A stretch of DNA of 47,596 nucleotides from Bacteroidota bacterium (GTDB lineage Bacteria; Bacteroidota; Bacteroidia; Bacteroidales; SKPS01), in NCBI GenBank assembly GCA_022709695.1, contig JAKLII010000014.1, forward strand, positions 1-47,596. The letters are read 5' to 3'. Position 1 is the stretch's first letter. Each line of letters starts with the position of its first letter. Below the pieces are notes generated by a model that ran no database searches, was not told where the DNA came from, and was given only the letters and a program-made list of their open reading frames with translations. The position numbers were made by a program, and so were the translations under genes. Of the stretch, positions 15,191 through 22,535 are shown in pieces.

Positions 15191-15966
15191 AAAACGTCCG
15201 TATTTCCGTAAAACGATTCCACTGCCGGCCCTGACAGTCTGATATCTGTAAATCGGTTTCCGGTTTTTTTAAACCTGACCTGCAGCAATCCACCCTGCGT
15301 TTGAATTTCCCGGGTATGGGATCCATCGGGTTTATGCAGGGCATAGAAGATCGCTGTGGCAGTGGCACCGGTACCACACGACAGGGTTTCCTGTTCAACA
15401 CCCCGTTCGTAGGTACGTATTCTGATCTGATTACCTGATATTTCTGTAAAATTCACATTACACCCACCGGGCATAAAACGTGGATCATGGCGCAACTTTT
15501 TCCCCTCCATATATACATCCACTTCAGAAACCTTATCCACCTTCACGATATGATGCGGTGAGCCCGTATTGATCAGGTCGGGATTGGGCACCTCCACATC
15601 CGACATGGCGAGTTCCACAAAATAATTCGGGTGTCCGGCTTCCACCAGCGATGCAGTGTGCAATCCATCACTCGCAGCAAATACCAGCGGGTTGCCCCTG
15701 ATGCCCAGGGCAGCGGCAAAGGCTGCAAAAGCCCTTCCACCGTTGCCGCAGAAGGTTGCCTCACCACCGTCGCTGTTGAAATAGCGCATCTTCAACGCCC
15801 CTTTTCCCTCTGTTTCCAGCAAAATCAATCCGTCGGCGCCAATACCAAACCTCCGGTCGCACAGGCGTAACACCATCTCCTTTGAGGGGATGAAACCACC
15901 CTTCCGGTTGTCGATCATCACAAAATCGTTCCCTGTGGCCTGGTATTTCCGGAAAGCAATCTCCAT
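15187..15966 (-). CDS. dapF: Diaminopimelate epimerase
   Basis: The 259-residue protein converts LL- to meso-diaminopimelate, the last step before lysine decarboxylation and the source of meso-DAP for peptidoglycan. Both catalytic cysteines are present: C73 in FCGNGGR and C197 in SCGTGATA. The start motif FRKYQATGNDFVMID is typical. Length is normal. It starts 7 bases after the stop of the upstream membrane-protein gene and overlaps the acetyltransferase by four bases, so the four genes down to mltG look like one minus-strand cell-wall cluster. Confidence 0.97.
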   Translation of the reverse strand: MEIAFRKYQATGNDFVMIDNRKGGFIPSKEMVLRLCDRRFGIGADGLILLETEGKGALKMRYFNSDGGEATFCGNGGRAFAAFAAALGIRGNPLVFAASDGLHTASLVEAGHPNYFVELAMSDVEVPNPDLINTGSPHHIVKVDKVSEVDVYMEGKKLRHDPRFMPGGCNVNFTEISGNQIRIRTYERGVEQETLSCGTGATATAIFYALHKPDGSHTREIQTQGGLLQVRFKKTGNRFTDIRLSGPAVESFYGNTDVL

Positions 15967-15973
15967 CAGAGGG

Positions 15974-16642
15974 TTATTTTTTCGGGATCAGAGGGAGGAA
16001 GTCACTGGCCTCCCGAAGGGTGTAATTGTACTGAGGTGTCTGAAGCACCAGGGTTCCTTCACCTGAAAGCAGCTTGTAGCTTTGTTCGGGAGGCAGGCCG
16101 TACAATACAATTTTATCCCTGATGATCTTGTATCCTTTGTAGTTGAGCGGGTTCTGCCAGAATTCCAGGATATACTCCCTGAATCCTTCCGCAGGTTTAA
16201 CGCCTGTGAGGGCTGTCAGGAGCGAGTCTGAGCCAGTGTTGCCCCCTTTGGTGGCAGCCGGCTCACCGGAATCGGTAACCTTGATCTTCCGGATGGCCAG
16301 CAGCTCTTCCCGGGCAATGGCACCTGGTCCTGTGGCGTCAATGGTGATCAGGGTGTCGTCTGGATTGATCTCTGCCGAAAGCTCATCCGCCTGCTGATCC
16401 TGACCCGTAGCGGATCCGGCGTCGCTGACCCGACCGGTACGATATCTCCCTGATTTGGCGTTCCTTGGTGAGGAATCAGCAATGCTGGTGGTGTCAGAAT
16501 CCTGTTTAAACAAGGTTGACAGGCCTGAGATGGAATAGTTCTGCAGGAGCAGGGCGGCCCCAAAGCCAAGCACAATGCCGGCAAATAATCCTGTAAAAAG
16601 ATACAGGCCTCTGTGGGTTCCCGGTCGGTTTGGCTGTGTCAT
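15974..16642 (-). CDS. Single-span membrane protein of unknown function upstream of dapF
   Basis: The 222-residue protein (ATG at 16642, MTQPNRPGTHRG) has one membrane segment at about residues 13-35 (YLFTGLFAGIVLGFGAALLL), then a low-complexity Ser/Asp-rich linker. A compact C-terminal domain of about 75 residues follows, with REYILEFWQNPLNYKGYKII and the terminal LREASDFLPLIPKK. I recognise no family and assign no function. The frame is open 90 bases further upstream, but that extension lacks a sensible N-terminus. It is divergent from the Deg protease gene and lies 7 bases before dapF, so it probably leads the dapF operon. Confidence 0.8.
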   Translation of the reverse strand: MTQPNRPGTHRGLYLFTGLFAGIVLGFGAALLLQNYSISGLSTLFKQDSDTTSIADSSPRNAKSGRYRTGRVSDAGSATGQDQQADELSAEINPDDTLITIDATGPGAIAREELLAIRKIKVTDSGEPAATKGGNTGSDSLLTALTGVKPAEGFREYILEFWQNPLNYKGYKIIRDKIVLYGLPPEQSYKLLSGEGTLVLQTPQYNYTLREASDFLPLIPKK

Positions 16643-16836
16643 TTTGTCAGATGTTTTCCGCCGTAAAAATACGGATAAAGTTGATATGAAAACAATGCTC
16701 TTTTCCTGCTGCCTGTTGACTTTGCTTAACAATTTTTAACAAGACCCTTTAAACGAATGGCCTTTGGTTTGCGTTTCAGAAGAGCCTTTTAAAAAAAAGG
16801 CATAATGACAGAAGTTTAAAACAAAACCTATACGCT

Positions 16837-18297
16837 ATGAAAACAATGCTGAAACGGGAAATCCTGATCGTGGCCCTGGTGGCCGCAGTGATAGGAGGTC
16901 TGGCTGCCTCCGCTTCATTCTGGGCATTTACAGGTAAACAGAAAAGGTATGTGAATTTCGGGGATGACGCTGTGCAGGCCCGGTATGCCTCCCTGCGGGC
17001 ATTGCAGGAATCTCCCGACTTCGTCGAAGCGGCTGAGCTTACCGTGCATTCGGTGGTACACATCAAAACCTTTTACATGCAGAAAAGCAGCGTGTACGAT
17101 AACTTCTTCGGCTTTCAGGATTTTTTCGGGTTTGATCCTTTTCCAAGAAGGGCTTATCCGGTCCAGGCCTCAGGCTCGGGTGTGATTGTTTCATCCGACG
17201 GTTACATCGTCACCAACAACCACGTGGTACAGGATGCAAACCAGATTGAAGTGACCCTGAACGACAAGCGTACCTATCAGGCAAAGATTATCGGCAGGGA
17301 TCCATCCACTGATCTTGCCCTGATAAAAATTGATGCTGAAAAATTGCCGTTCATCCTGTTTGGTAATTCTGATGAACTCAGGGTTGGTGAGTGGGTGCTT
17401 GCCGTTGGGAATCCTTTTAATCTGAATTCAACCGTAACAGCCGGTATTGTCAGTGCCAAGGCAAGGAATATCAATATACTGGGGGATAAAAGCGCCATCG
17501 AATCCTTTATCCAGACCGATGCTGCCGTGAACAGCGGCAACAGTGGCGGGGCCCTGGTAAATACCAGCGGTGAACTGGTGGGTGTTAATGCCGCCATTGC
17601 CTCCAATACGGGAGCCTACACGGGATATTCATTCGCGATTCCTGTAAATATCGTGAGGAAAGTCATTGCTGATCTCAAGGAATTTGGTGAAGTGCAAAGG
17701 GCAGTGATTGGTGCCAGTGTAATGGAAGTGGACAGCAAGCTTGCGGATGAGAAGGGGTTGTCGAAGATCAGGGGCGTGTACATCGCCGGCGTGAGCGAAA
17801 AAGGGGCTGCGGCACTTGCAGGGCTGGAGACCGGCGATGTGATTATTGAGGTGAACGGCGTGAAGGTAAACAGCAAAAGTGAGCTGCTGGAAATAATCGG
17901 AAGGCAGCGACCCGGTGATAAGATAAAGCTTGTTGTGGACCGCAGTGGCCGCGAAAAACCCTTTACGGTTACCCTTCTGAACGCCAAAGGGAATACCGAT
18001 GTGGTAACCCGCGAATCACAGGACATTACCTCACTGCTGGGGGGCGGATTTGCCGCAGCATCTGCCGAAGAGCTGGAGAGACTGGGGTTGCAGTATGGGG
18101 TGAAGGTGGTAAGCCTGGAGGCAGGTAAGCTGATTTCCAGTGGCATACGGGAAGGATTCATCATTACCAGTATCGACAACCAGCCGATGAAATCGGTGGA
18201 TGACCTGGTGAACTATCTGAATACCAAAAAAGGTGGCGTCCTGATTGAAGGGGTATATCCGAACGGGATGAGGGCGTATTACGGCTTTGGACTGTAA
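16837..18297 (+). CDS. degQ: HtrA/Deg-family periplasmic serine protease with PDZ domains
   Basis: The 486-residue protein has an N-terminal signal anchor (residues 7-31), a trypsin-like protease domain, and two PDZ-type regions. The catalytic triad is visible: H129 in NNHVVQ, D159 in STDLALIK and S236 in GNSGGAL. PDZ1 spans about 285-375 (AALAGLETGDVIIEVNG). The second, weaker PDZ is at about 400-486 and ends in YYGFGL. Deg proteases degrade or hold misfolded envelope proteins. The long loop after residue 80 (FFGFQDFFGFDPFPRR) is Phe-rich, as is common in this family. The next gene on the strand is the primary sigma factor, 143 bases downstream. Whether it is DegP or DegQ cannot be decided from sequence. 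Confidence 0.94.
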   Translation: MKTMLKREILIVALVAAVIGGLAASASFWAFTGKQKRYVNFGDDAVQARYASLRALQESPDFVEAAELTVHSVVHIKTFYMQKSSVYDNFFGFQDFFGFDPFPRRAYPVQASGSGVIVSSDGYIVTNNHVVQDANQIEVTLNDKRTYQAKIIGRDPSTDLALIKIDAEKLPFILFGNSDELRVGEWVLAVGNPFNLNSTVTAGIVSAKARNINILGDKSAIESFIQTDAAVNSGNSGGALVNTSGELVGVNAAIASNTGAYTGYSFAIPVNIVRKVIADLKEFGEVQRAVIGASVMEVDSKLADEKGLSKIRGVYIAGVSEKGAAALAGLETGDVIIEVNGVKVNSKSELLEIIGRQRPGDKIKLVVDRSGREKPFTVTLLNAKGNTDVVTRESQDITSLLGGGFAAASAEELERLGLQYGVKVVSLEAGKLISSGIREGFIITSIDNQPMKSVDDLVNYLNTKKGGVLIEGVYPNGMRAYYGFGL

Positions 18298-18440
18298 TAT
18301 ACGGGTTGGGTCAGAAGAAATGAACAAACCTGTTGATAAATTGTATCCTTGGTAAAGCAACCCTGCAGTAAAAAGATTTGTCATATCTGTTAAACCGGGA
18401 TGGTTTTTCAGAGTCATACCCAAGATTAGGGGGAAACAAT

Positions 18441-19304
18441 ATGAGGCAGCTTAAAATCAGCAAATCGATCACCAACCGGGATACGGCATCCCTTGATAAG
18501 TACCTGCAGGAGATTGGCCGGGAGGAGCTTATCACGGTAGATGAGGAGGTTGAGCTGGCACGGCGTATCCGTCAGGGCGACCAGAAAGCGCTCGACCGCC
18601 TGTGCAAGGCCAACCTGCGGTTTGTGGTATCCGTGGCCAAGCAATACCAGAATCAGGGGCTGAGCCTGCCGGATCTGATCAACGAGGGAAACCTCGGGTT
18701 GATTAAAGCTGCACAGCGTTTTGATGAAACCCGCGGATTCAAGTTTATCTCCTATGCGGTTTGGTGGATCCGGCAGTCGATCCTGCAGGCCCTTGCCGAG
18801 CAATCCCGTATCGTCAGGCTCCCGCTGAACCAGGTGGGATCCTTAAACAGGATCTCCAAACAGTCCTCCATCCTGGAGCAGAAACTCGAACGCCTCCCTT
18901 CTGAGGATGAGCTTGCCGAAGCGCTGGACCTCCCCAAGGAGAAAGTGTCGAAGGCGATGGGAATCCACATGAAGCATGTTTCGATGGATGCCCCTATCGG
19001 CGGTGAGGAGATGACCATGTTCGACATCATGGCCAACCCCGATACCCCCGAAACGGACGACAACCTTATCAGGGAATCACTGCTGCAGGAGATACACCGT
19101 TCCCTTGAGTCATTATCGGAGAAGGAACGCGAGATCCTCAGGATGTATTACGGAATTGGACAGTCCTATGCCCTTACCCTCGACGAGATCGGAGCCAAAT
19201 TCGACCTTACCCGCGAAAGGGTGCGGCAGATCAAGGAGAAAGCACTGCGCCGCCTCAAGCACAAATCGCGCAGCAAGCTCCTCAGAGCTTACCTGGGGCA
19301 ATAA
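18441..19304 (+). CDS. rpoD: Primary RNA polymerase sigma factor (RpoD/SigA type, short Bacteroidota form)
   Basis: The 287-residue sigma-70 factor begins [20 protein letters not shown], the conserved start of the Bacteroidota primary sigma factor; the ATG at 18441 is chosen for this reason over an open extension to 18378. It lacks the large region 1.1 and spacer of proteobacterial RpoD. Region 2 is clear ([20 protein letters not shown], then [16 protein letters not shown]). Region 3 follows, and region 4 has the helix-turn-helix [20 protein letters not shown]. It recognises the TAnnTTTG promoters noted in this window. No strong promoter was seen directly upstream. Confidence 0.96.
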   Translation: MRQLKISKSITNRDTASLDKYLQEIGREELITVDEEVELARRIRQGDQKALDRLCKANLRFVVSVAKQYQNQGLSLPDLINEGNLGLIKAAQRFDETRGFKFISYAVWWIRQSILQALAEQSRIVRLPLNQVGSLNRISKQSSILEQKLERLPSEDELAEALDLPKEKVSKAMGIHMKHVSMDAPIGGEEMTMFDIMANPDTPETDDNLIRESLLQEIHRSLESLSEKEREILRMYYGIGQSYALTLDEIGAKFDLTRERVRQIKEKALRRLKHKSRSKLLRAYLGQ

Positions 19305-19318
19305 TTACCTCCTGAAGG

Positions 19319-19626
19319 TCAGTTCTCCTCATCATAGGTGTAGGAGTGCATTACCTTGTCGGCATACGACAGCAAAAGCGCCGAGATGATAAACACCACA
19401 TGGATGATGATCTGAAGGATCGCTTACTCCATGGATACATTCTGTAAGTCAATGAAGGTTTTGAGCAGGTGTACACCGGAGATGCTTACCAGTGCTACAA
19501 TCAGCTTGATTTTTAGAACTTGACCGCATACGTCAGCGTCGCGACGATGAGTCCGATGTACACCGGCAACTGAAGCCAGCGGCTGAAAAAGATGAATTTC
19601 TCCAGATGGTTTTCCAGTCTTTTCAT
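19319..19626 (-). pseudogene. Broken UPF0114 (YqhA/TIGR00645-type) membrane protein gene
   Basis: An ATG at 19626 reads MKRLENHLEKFIFFSRWLQL, then PVYIGLIVATLTYAVKF and a stop. In another frame the sequence resumes with VLKIKLIVALVSISGVHLLK, then TFIDLQNVSME. After an in-frame TAA it continues AILQIIIHVVFIISALLLSY to a TGA at 19321-19319. These are the N-terminal and C-terminal parts of the UPF0114 family of small inner-membrane proteins. The middle, roughly 60 residues, is missing, the join shifts frame, and there is an internal stop. It is therefore an internally deleted pseudogene. The surviving parts are well preserved, suggesting recent decay. Confidence 0.82.
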
Positions 19627-19949
19627 AATGAATCAATGCTTATCATTTTCTTATTCTGATAATGAAACCAACATTCTAATGAGTTGTATTTCAGTATATC
19701 GCTTTCTTCGAAAATCAGCGGGATTCCGGTAAACCGGAACAAGTCCTGCGGGCATTTCTTTTCAGAGTGGGTTCATCTTTGTTAACAGCTATGGAATAAC
19801 ATGCATAATATCAGCAACATGTCATCTTTTCTTTAACAGAAAGAACTCTTTACGCGCCATGGTGCCCGACTGTAGCAAAACTGCATCGTTGGTTTCAATG
19901 TGGGTCAGGGAGAGCCCCTGGTTTAGCCAATGGTCTTTTGGTTCCCTTC
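19627..19949. other. Spacer between the pseudogene and the BNR-repeat gene
   Basis: About 320 bases without a recognised gene. It holds a perfect 7-base inverted repeat TTCCGGT-AA-ACCGGAA at 19724-19739, with no T-run on either side. On the minus strand, a short open stretch at about 19937-19822 reads HWLNQGLSLTHIETNDAVLL and ends REFFLLKKR-like (MARKEFFLLKKR); it could be the tail of a decayed gene but has no start and no family I recognise. Confidence 0.4.
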
Positions 19950-20966
19950 TCAGGGGGCCATTAATTCAGCAAGAGGTCTCCTCCAGAGCTCATTTCCGCG
20001 ATATATGGCAAAGAGGTCTTTACCGGAGATGAAAATTCTACTCACCGGGAATATCTCACGGTCCTGGATGTATCCTGGCGGAAGGCCTGTATTTGCTGTT
20101 TTCCAGGTTTTACCACCATCGGCTGATTTCATGATACCCACAGGCTCATAAAGTTCCGGGGTAATGAAAAGCATTTTACCGCTATTGGCAATCCCACCGA
20201 TATAATTAGTATTCAGTGATTTCCAGGTGGAGCCGCTATCGGAGGACATAATAACCGACTGGTAGCAACAATTGGCCAGAACATATTTGCCGGCTGCCTG
20301 GATGCTTACTCCGTCACCCGGTGACTCCTGGCTATTCCAAGCGTACATTTCCTGATCCGGATTTCCGGGGTCAAATAAAATCTCATCCCAGGTCTCTCCC
20401 TGATCGACAGAGCGGTACAAACTGCCACCCACAGAAACAAATAATCCGATTTCATTTACGGCAAAATCGCTTATGCCATCTGTGACAGAATCCCATCGGA
20501 CAGTCTGAGAGTTCCATCGATACAAGATCTGGTCGCTACCTGAACCAAAAACCACCTTTTGGTTGCTGCTCAGTCGGAAATCCTTTGGGTCTGCAATACC
20601 CCTGGTGGCCTCATTCCAGCAAACCCCTTTGTCAACTGAACGATAAACTCCAGTGGTGCCACACGTGGCGATGATATCGGAACCAGCAGCTACCAAATAA
20701 TAAAAATTCGGATAATACCCAAACTCCCCCTTCTTAACCGACGTGTCTGTTTTCAATCCCTTATTGGATTCCTTAAAGGTTATTCCATTATCTGATGAAA
20801 CCAATACGCCTGATATTGCAGACGTAACCAGAATATTGCCTCCCATATAGCAGGCACAGGAAATGTAATCATTTGACTTTTCAGGCAACGACCAGATCTT
20901 TTTCCATTGAGCACTCAGCATCTGCGTCATCACTAAAAGAATGGCAATAATAACTACTCTTTTCAT
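19950..20966 (-). CDS. Secreted BNR/Asp-box repeat protein
   Basis: The 338-residue protein has a signal peptide (MKRVVIIAILLVMTQMLSA before Gln) and at least five Asp-box turns: SSDNGITF, SVDKGVCW, SVDQGETW, SSDSGSTW and SADGGKTW. Such spacing is typical of sialidase-like beta-propellers of the BNR or YCF48-like group. No sialidase catalytic Arg triad or FRIP motif is evident, so enzymatic activity is not claimed. It ends ELWRRPLAELMAP without a T9SS sorting domain, so it is probably periplasmic or surface-exposed by another route. It has a good promoter of its own at 21059-21089. The function is unknown. Confidence 0.85.
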   Translation of the reverse strand: MKRVVIIAILLVMTQMLSAQWKKIWSLPEKSNDYISCACYMGGNILVTSAISGVLVSSDNGITFKESNKGLKTDTSVKKGEFGYYPNFYYLVAAGSDIIATCGTTGVYRSVDKGVCWNEATRGIADPKDFRLSSNQKVVFGSGSDQILYRWNSQTVRWDSVTDGISDFAVNEIGLFVSVGGSLYRSVDQGETWDEILFDPGNPDQEMYAWNSQESPGDGVSIQAAGKYVLANCCYQSVIMSSDSGSTWKSLNTNYIGGIANSGKMLFITPELYEPVGIMKSADGGKTWKTANTGLPPGYIQDREIFPVSRIFISGKDLFAIYRGNELWRRPLAELMAP

Positions 20967-21058
20967 GGATGAAAAATGATTTATAAAGCGACTAAGTTGC
21001 AGGATACTATAACATTCTCATGACGCGTCATTACTCCGGGTCATTCGAATGGTTGATG

Positions 21059-21089
21059 CAAAAATAGAGGTTGTATTGATTTCTCCAAA
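21059..21089 (-). promoter_or_regulatory. Consensus Bacteroidota promoter of the BNR-repeat gene
   Basis: On the minus strand, TTTG at 21089-21086 is followed after 19 bases by TATTTTTG at 21066-21059. Both boxes match the -33 and -7 consensus exactly. The predicted leader to the ATG at 20966 is about 90 nucleotides. Confidence 0.75.
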
Positions 21090-21116
21090 ACAGATGCATG
21101 GAAAAAATGAGAAACA

Positions 21117-21147
21117 GAAAATGCCACGATATGCCGTTATCATGGCA
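21117..21147 (-). terminator. Probable intrinsic terminator of the YdeI-TfoX-cupin operon
   Basis: On the minus strand, TGCCATGAT at 21147-21139 pairs with ATCGTGGCA at 21130-21122 with one mismatch, across an 8-base loop, and is followed by TTTTCTG. It lies about 53 bases after the cupin stop. A second hairpin, CTTTTCT-N6-AGAAAAG, lies at 21157-21176. The U-run is short, so efficiency may be modest. Confidence 0.6.
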
Positions 21148-21199
21148 CGCCCTACTCTTTTCTGACCGGAGAAAAGGTTTTGCAGTTTATCTGGGAGAT

Positions 21200-21538
21200 C
21201 TACAGCAGCTTAGCCTGACTCATGGGTTTGGGTGCTTTTACCACTAAAATTCTGGCTGAAGCAACGGAACTGTTTGACAGACAATGAACAATATCCTTCG
21301 GACTCTCAACAAGATGGTCTTTTTGCACCGTTATGGTTTCATCGCCAACACGCACATCCACAGCCCCTTCCAGGATGTAGAAAAATACATCCACCGGGGT
21401 GATATGGGGCTTGAGTGATTCGCCGGGCTGCAGGGTGATGTGCATCGCCTGGGCGCTGGCATGATCGTACAGTTTCCTTACATCCACTTTGTGTGGCGTC
21501 TCTTGGATTTCCTGGTTGGCAACGTTTACGATTTTCAT
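21200..21538 (-). CDS. Small single-domain cupin protein
   Basis: The 112-residue protein is a cupin (double-stranded beta-helix). The first motif region includes LQPGESLKPHITPVDVFFYI, with a His at PH and a VDVF stretch, and the second includes VESPKDIVHCLSN. Metal ligands appear only partly conserved (one His in each motif), so metal binding is uncertain. Substrate unknown; small cupins of this type are often metal-dependent sensors or isomerases. It is the last gene of a three-gene minus-strand run, 22 bases after the TfoX-like gene. Confidence 0.85.
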   Translation of the reverse strand: MKIVNVANQEIQETPHKVDVRKLYDHASAQAMHITLQPGESLKPHITPVDVFFYILEGAVDVRVGDETITVQKDHLVESPKDIVHCLSNSSVASARILVVKAPKPMSQAKLL

Positions 21539-21560
21539 GATCTTTCAGATTGGAGGTTTC

Positions 21561-21881
21561 TTATTCTAACATTCCGGAAACAAAAGAGTTTGCTTCGGCA
21601 GCAAGCTTCGTCCATAATGTACTGTGCTGTTCCGGAACCTGCACCCATTCTTTCATGGGGCGGTTCTTGCCCGAGGGGTCAAATAGTTTTGCACCGTTTA
21701 GTTGTAAGGCTTCATGGTGCGGGATGCCTGTGAGCTTGAAAACCATCTCGTTTTCAAAAAAGCAGACAAAGGCCTTGCCTCCAGTCTTAAAACAGGGTTT
21801 TCCAAACATCTGGCCCTGCGCTGCACCCTTCAGATTATTTCCGATTGCGGAAAAAAGTTCGTATGCTGTTGTATTTGACAT
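21561..21881 (-). CDS. TfoX/Sxy N-terminal domain protein
   Basis: The 106-residue protein (ATG at 21881, MSNTTAYELF) matches the TfoX N-terminal domain: GQMFGKPCFKTGGKAFVCFF, then MVFKL. The longer frame starts at a TTG and is rejected. Full-length TfoX regulates competence in gammaproteobacteria, but stand-alone N-terminal-domain proteins of this size are common elsewhere and of unknown role, so competence is not implied. It starts 17 bases after the YdeI-like gene and probably shares its transcript. Confidence 0.86.
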   Translation of the reverse strand: MSNTTAYELFSAIGNNLKGAAQGQMFGKPCFKTGGKAFVCFFENEMVFKLTGIPHHEALQLNGAKLFDPSGKNRPMKEWVQVPEQHSTLWTKLAAEANSFVSGMLE

Positions 21882-21898
21882 AGTGCACAACTATCGAA

Positions 21899-22459
21899 TC
21901 ATTTGTATTTGTCGTTTAATCCTATCCCCTGCATTATGCCGGGCATTATCTTTTCCAGTCGCCTATTCCTTGTTTGCTCCTGCTTCGCTTCCAGCAGGTA
22001 CACGATATACTCCTTCTGTTTTCCCGGACTCAGTTTCTTAAATCCTGCACTCAGGCGGTCATCATTGCGGATAGCTTCTTCAAGGAGCACTGGCAGTTCC
22101 AAAGGCTGAAATTTTTCAGGTTTGATTTTCAGCCCTTTTCTCTCCACTTCAATAGCTTCTTGAATGTACGCCAGAATTTTCGCTTCATCAATTTCTTTGG
22201 CAGAACTAAACCGCCACTGCCGGAGCGACTTGGTTTTACCCTCCTGTGCGCTGACGAGCAGCTTGTCTTTGTCAGTTAAAAACACCCCATTGTAGAACCA
22301 CAGGGCAAAATAGTTCCTGAACCCCCCATAGCTCAGTACATTTCTGCCGTTCCAGGTGAAGACTTCAGCTCCCCATTTAATGGTTCTGAACAGAGGGGTT
22401 TTTTGTATGATCGATCTCAGAAGCATCAGTTCCGTGATCCACTTTTCTTCATTCTGCAT
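21899..22459 (-). CDS. YdeI/OmpD-associated family protein with DUF1801-like N-terminus
   Basis: The 186-residue protein (ATG at 22459, MQNEEKW) has an N-terminal DUF1801-like fold at about 1-100 (TIKWGAEVFTWNGRNVLSYG). Its C-terminal YdeI-type helical segment reads LPVLLEEAIRNDDRLSAGFK, LSPGKQKEYIVYLLEAKQ and ETR-like QTRNRRLEKI. In Bacteroidota such two-part proteins are common, cytoplasmic and poorly characterised. The frame stays open upstream into the end of the S15 peptidase gene, but that stretch lacks family similarity. It heads the YdeI - TfoX - cupin run. Confidence 0.86.
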   Translation of the reverse strand: MQNEEKWITELMLLRSIIQKTPLFRTIKWGAEVFTWNGRNVLSYGGFRNYFALWFYNGVFLTDKDKLLVSAQEGKTKSLRQWRFSSAKEIDEAKILAYIQEAIEVERKGLKIKPEKFQPLELPVLLEEAIRNDDRLSAGFKKLSPGKQKEYIVYLLEAKQEQTRNRRLEKIMPGIMQGIGLNDKYK

Positions 22460-22493
22460 GTCCTGTTTGTAAATTCGATTGGGATTACTTTTG

Positions 22494-22526
22494 CAAATGA
22501 AAATGGTATTCAGAAGGAGGGCAATT
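22494..22526 (-). promoter_or_regulatory. Possible promoter of the YdeI-TfoX-cupin operon
   Basis: On the minus strand, ATTG (22526-22523) is followed after 21 bases by TTCATTTG (22501-22494), one mismatch from TAnnTTTG. It ends 34 bases before the chosen ATG at 22459, which supports that start. Confidence 0.4.
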
Positions 22527-22535
22527 TGTTTCAGG

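Noticed and set aside
19724..19739. TTCCGGT/ACCGGAA hairpin as an intrinsic terminator
   Set aside because: No T-run follows on either strand, and it is not placed directly after a gene end.
19822..19937. Minus-strand open stretch ending MARKEFFLLKKR
   Set aside because: No start codon at its head, short, and no recognisable family; perhaps the tail of a lost gene, but not enough to call.
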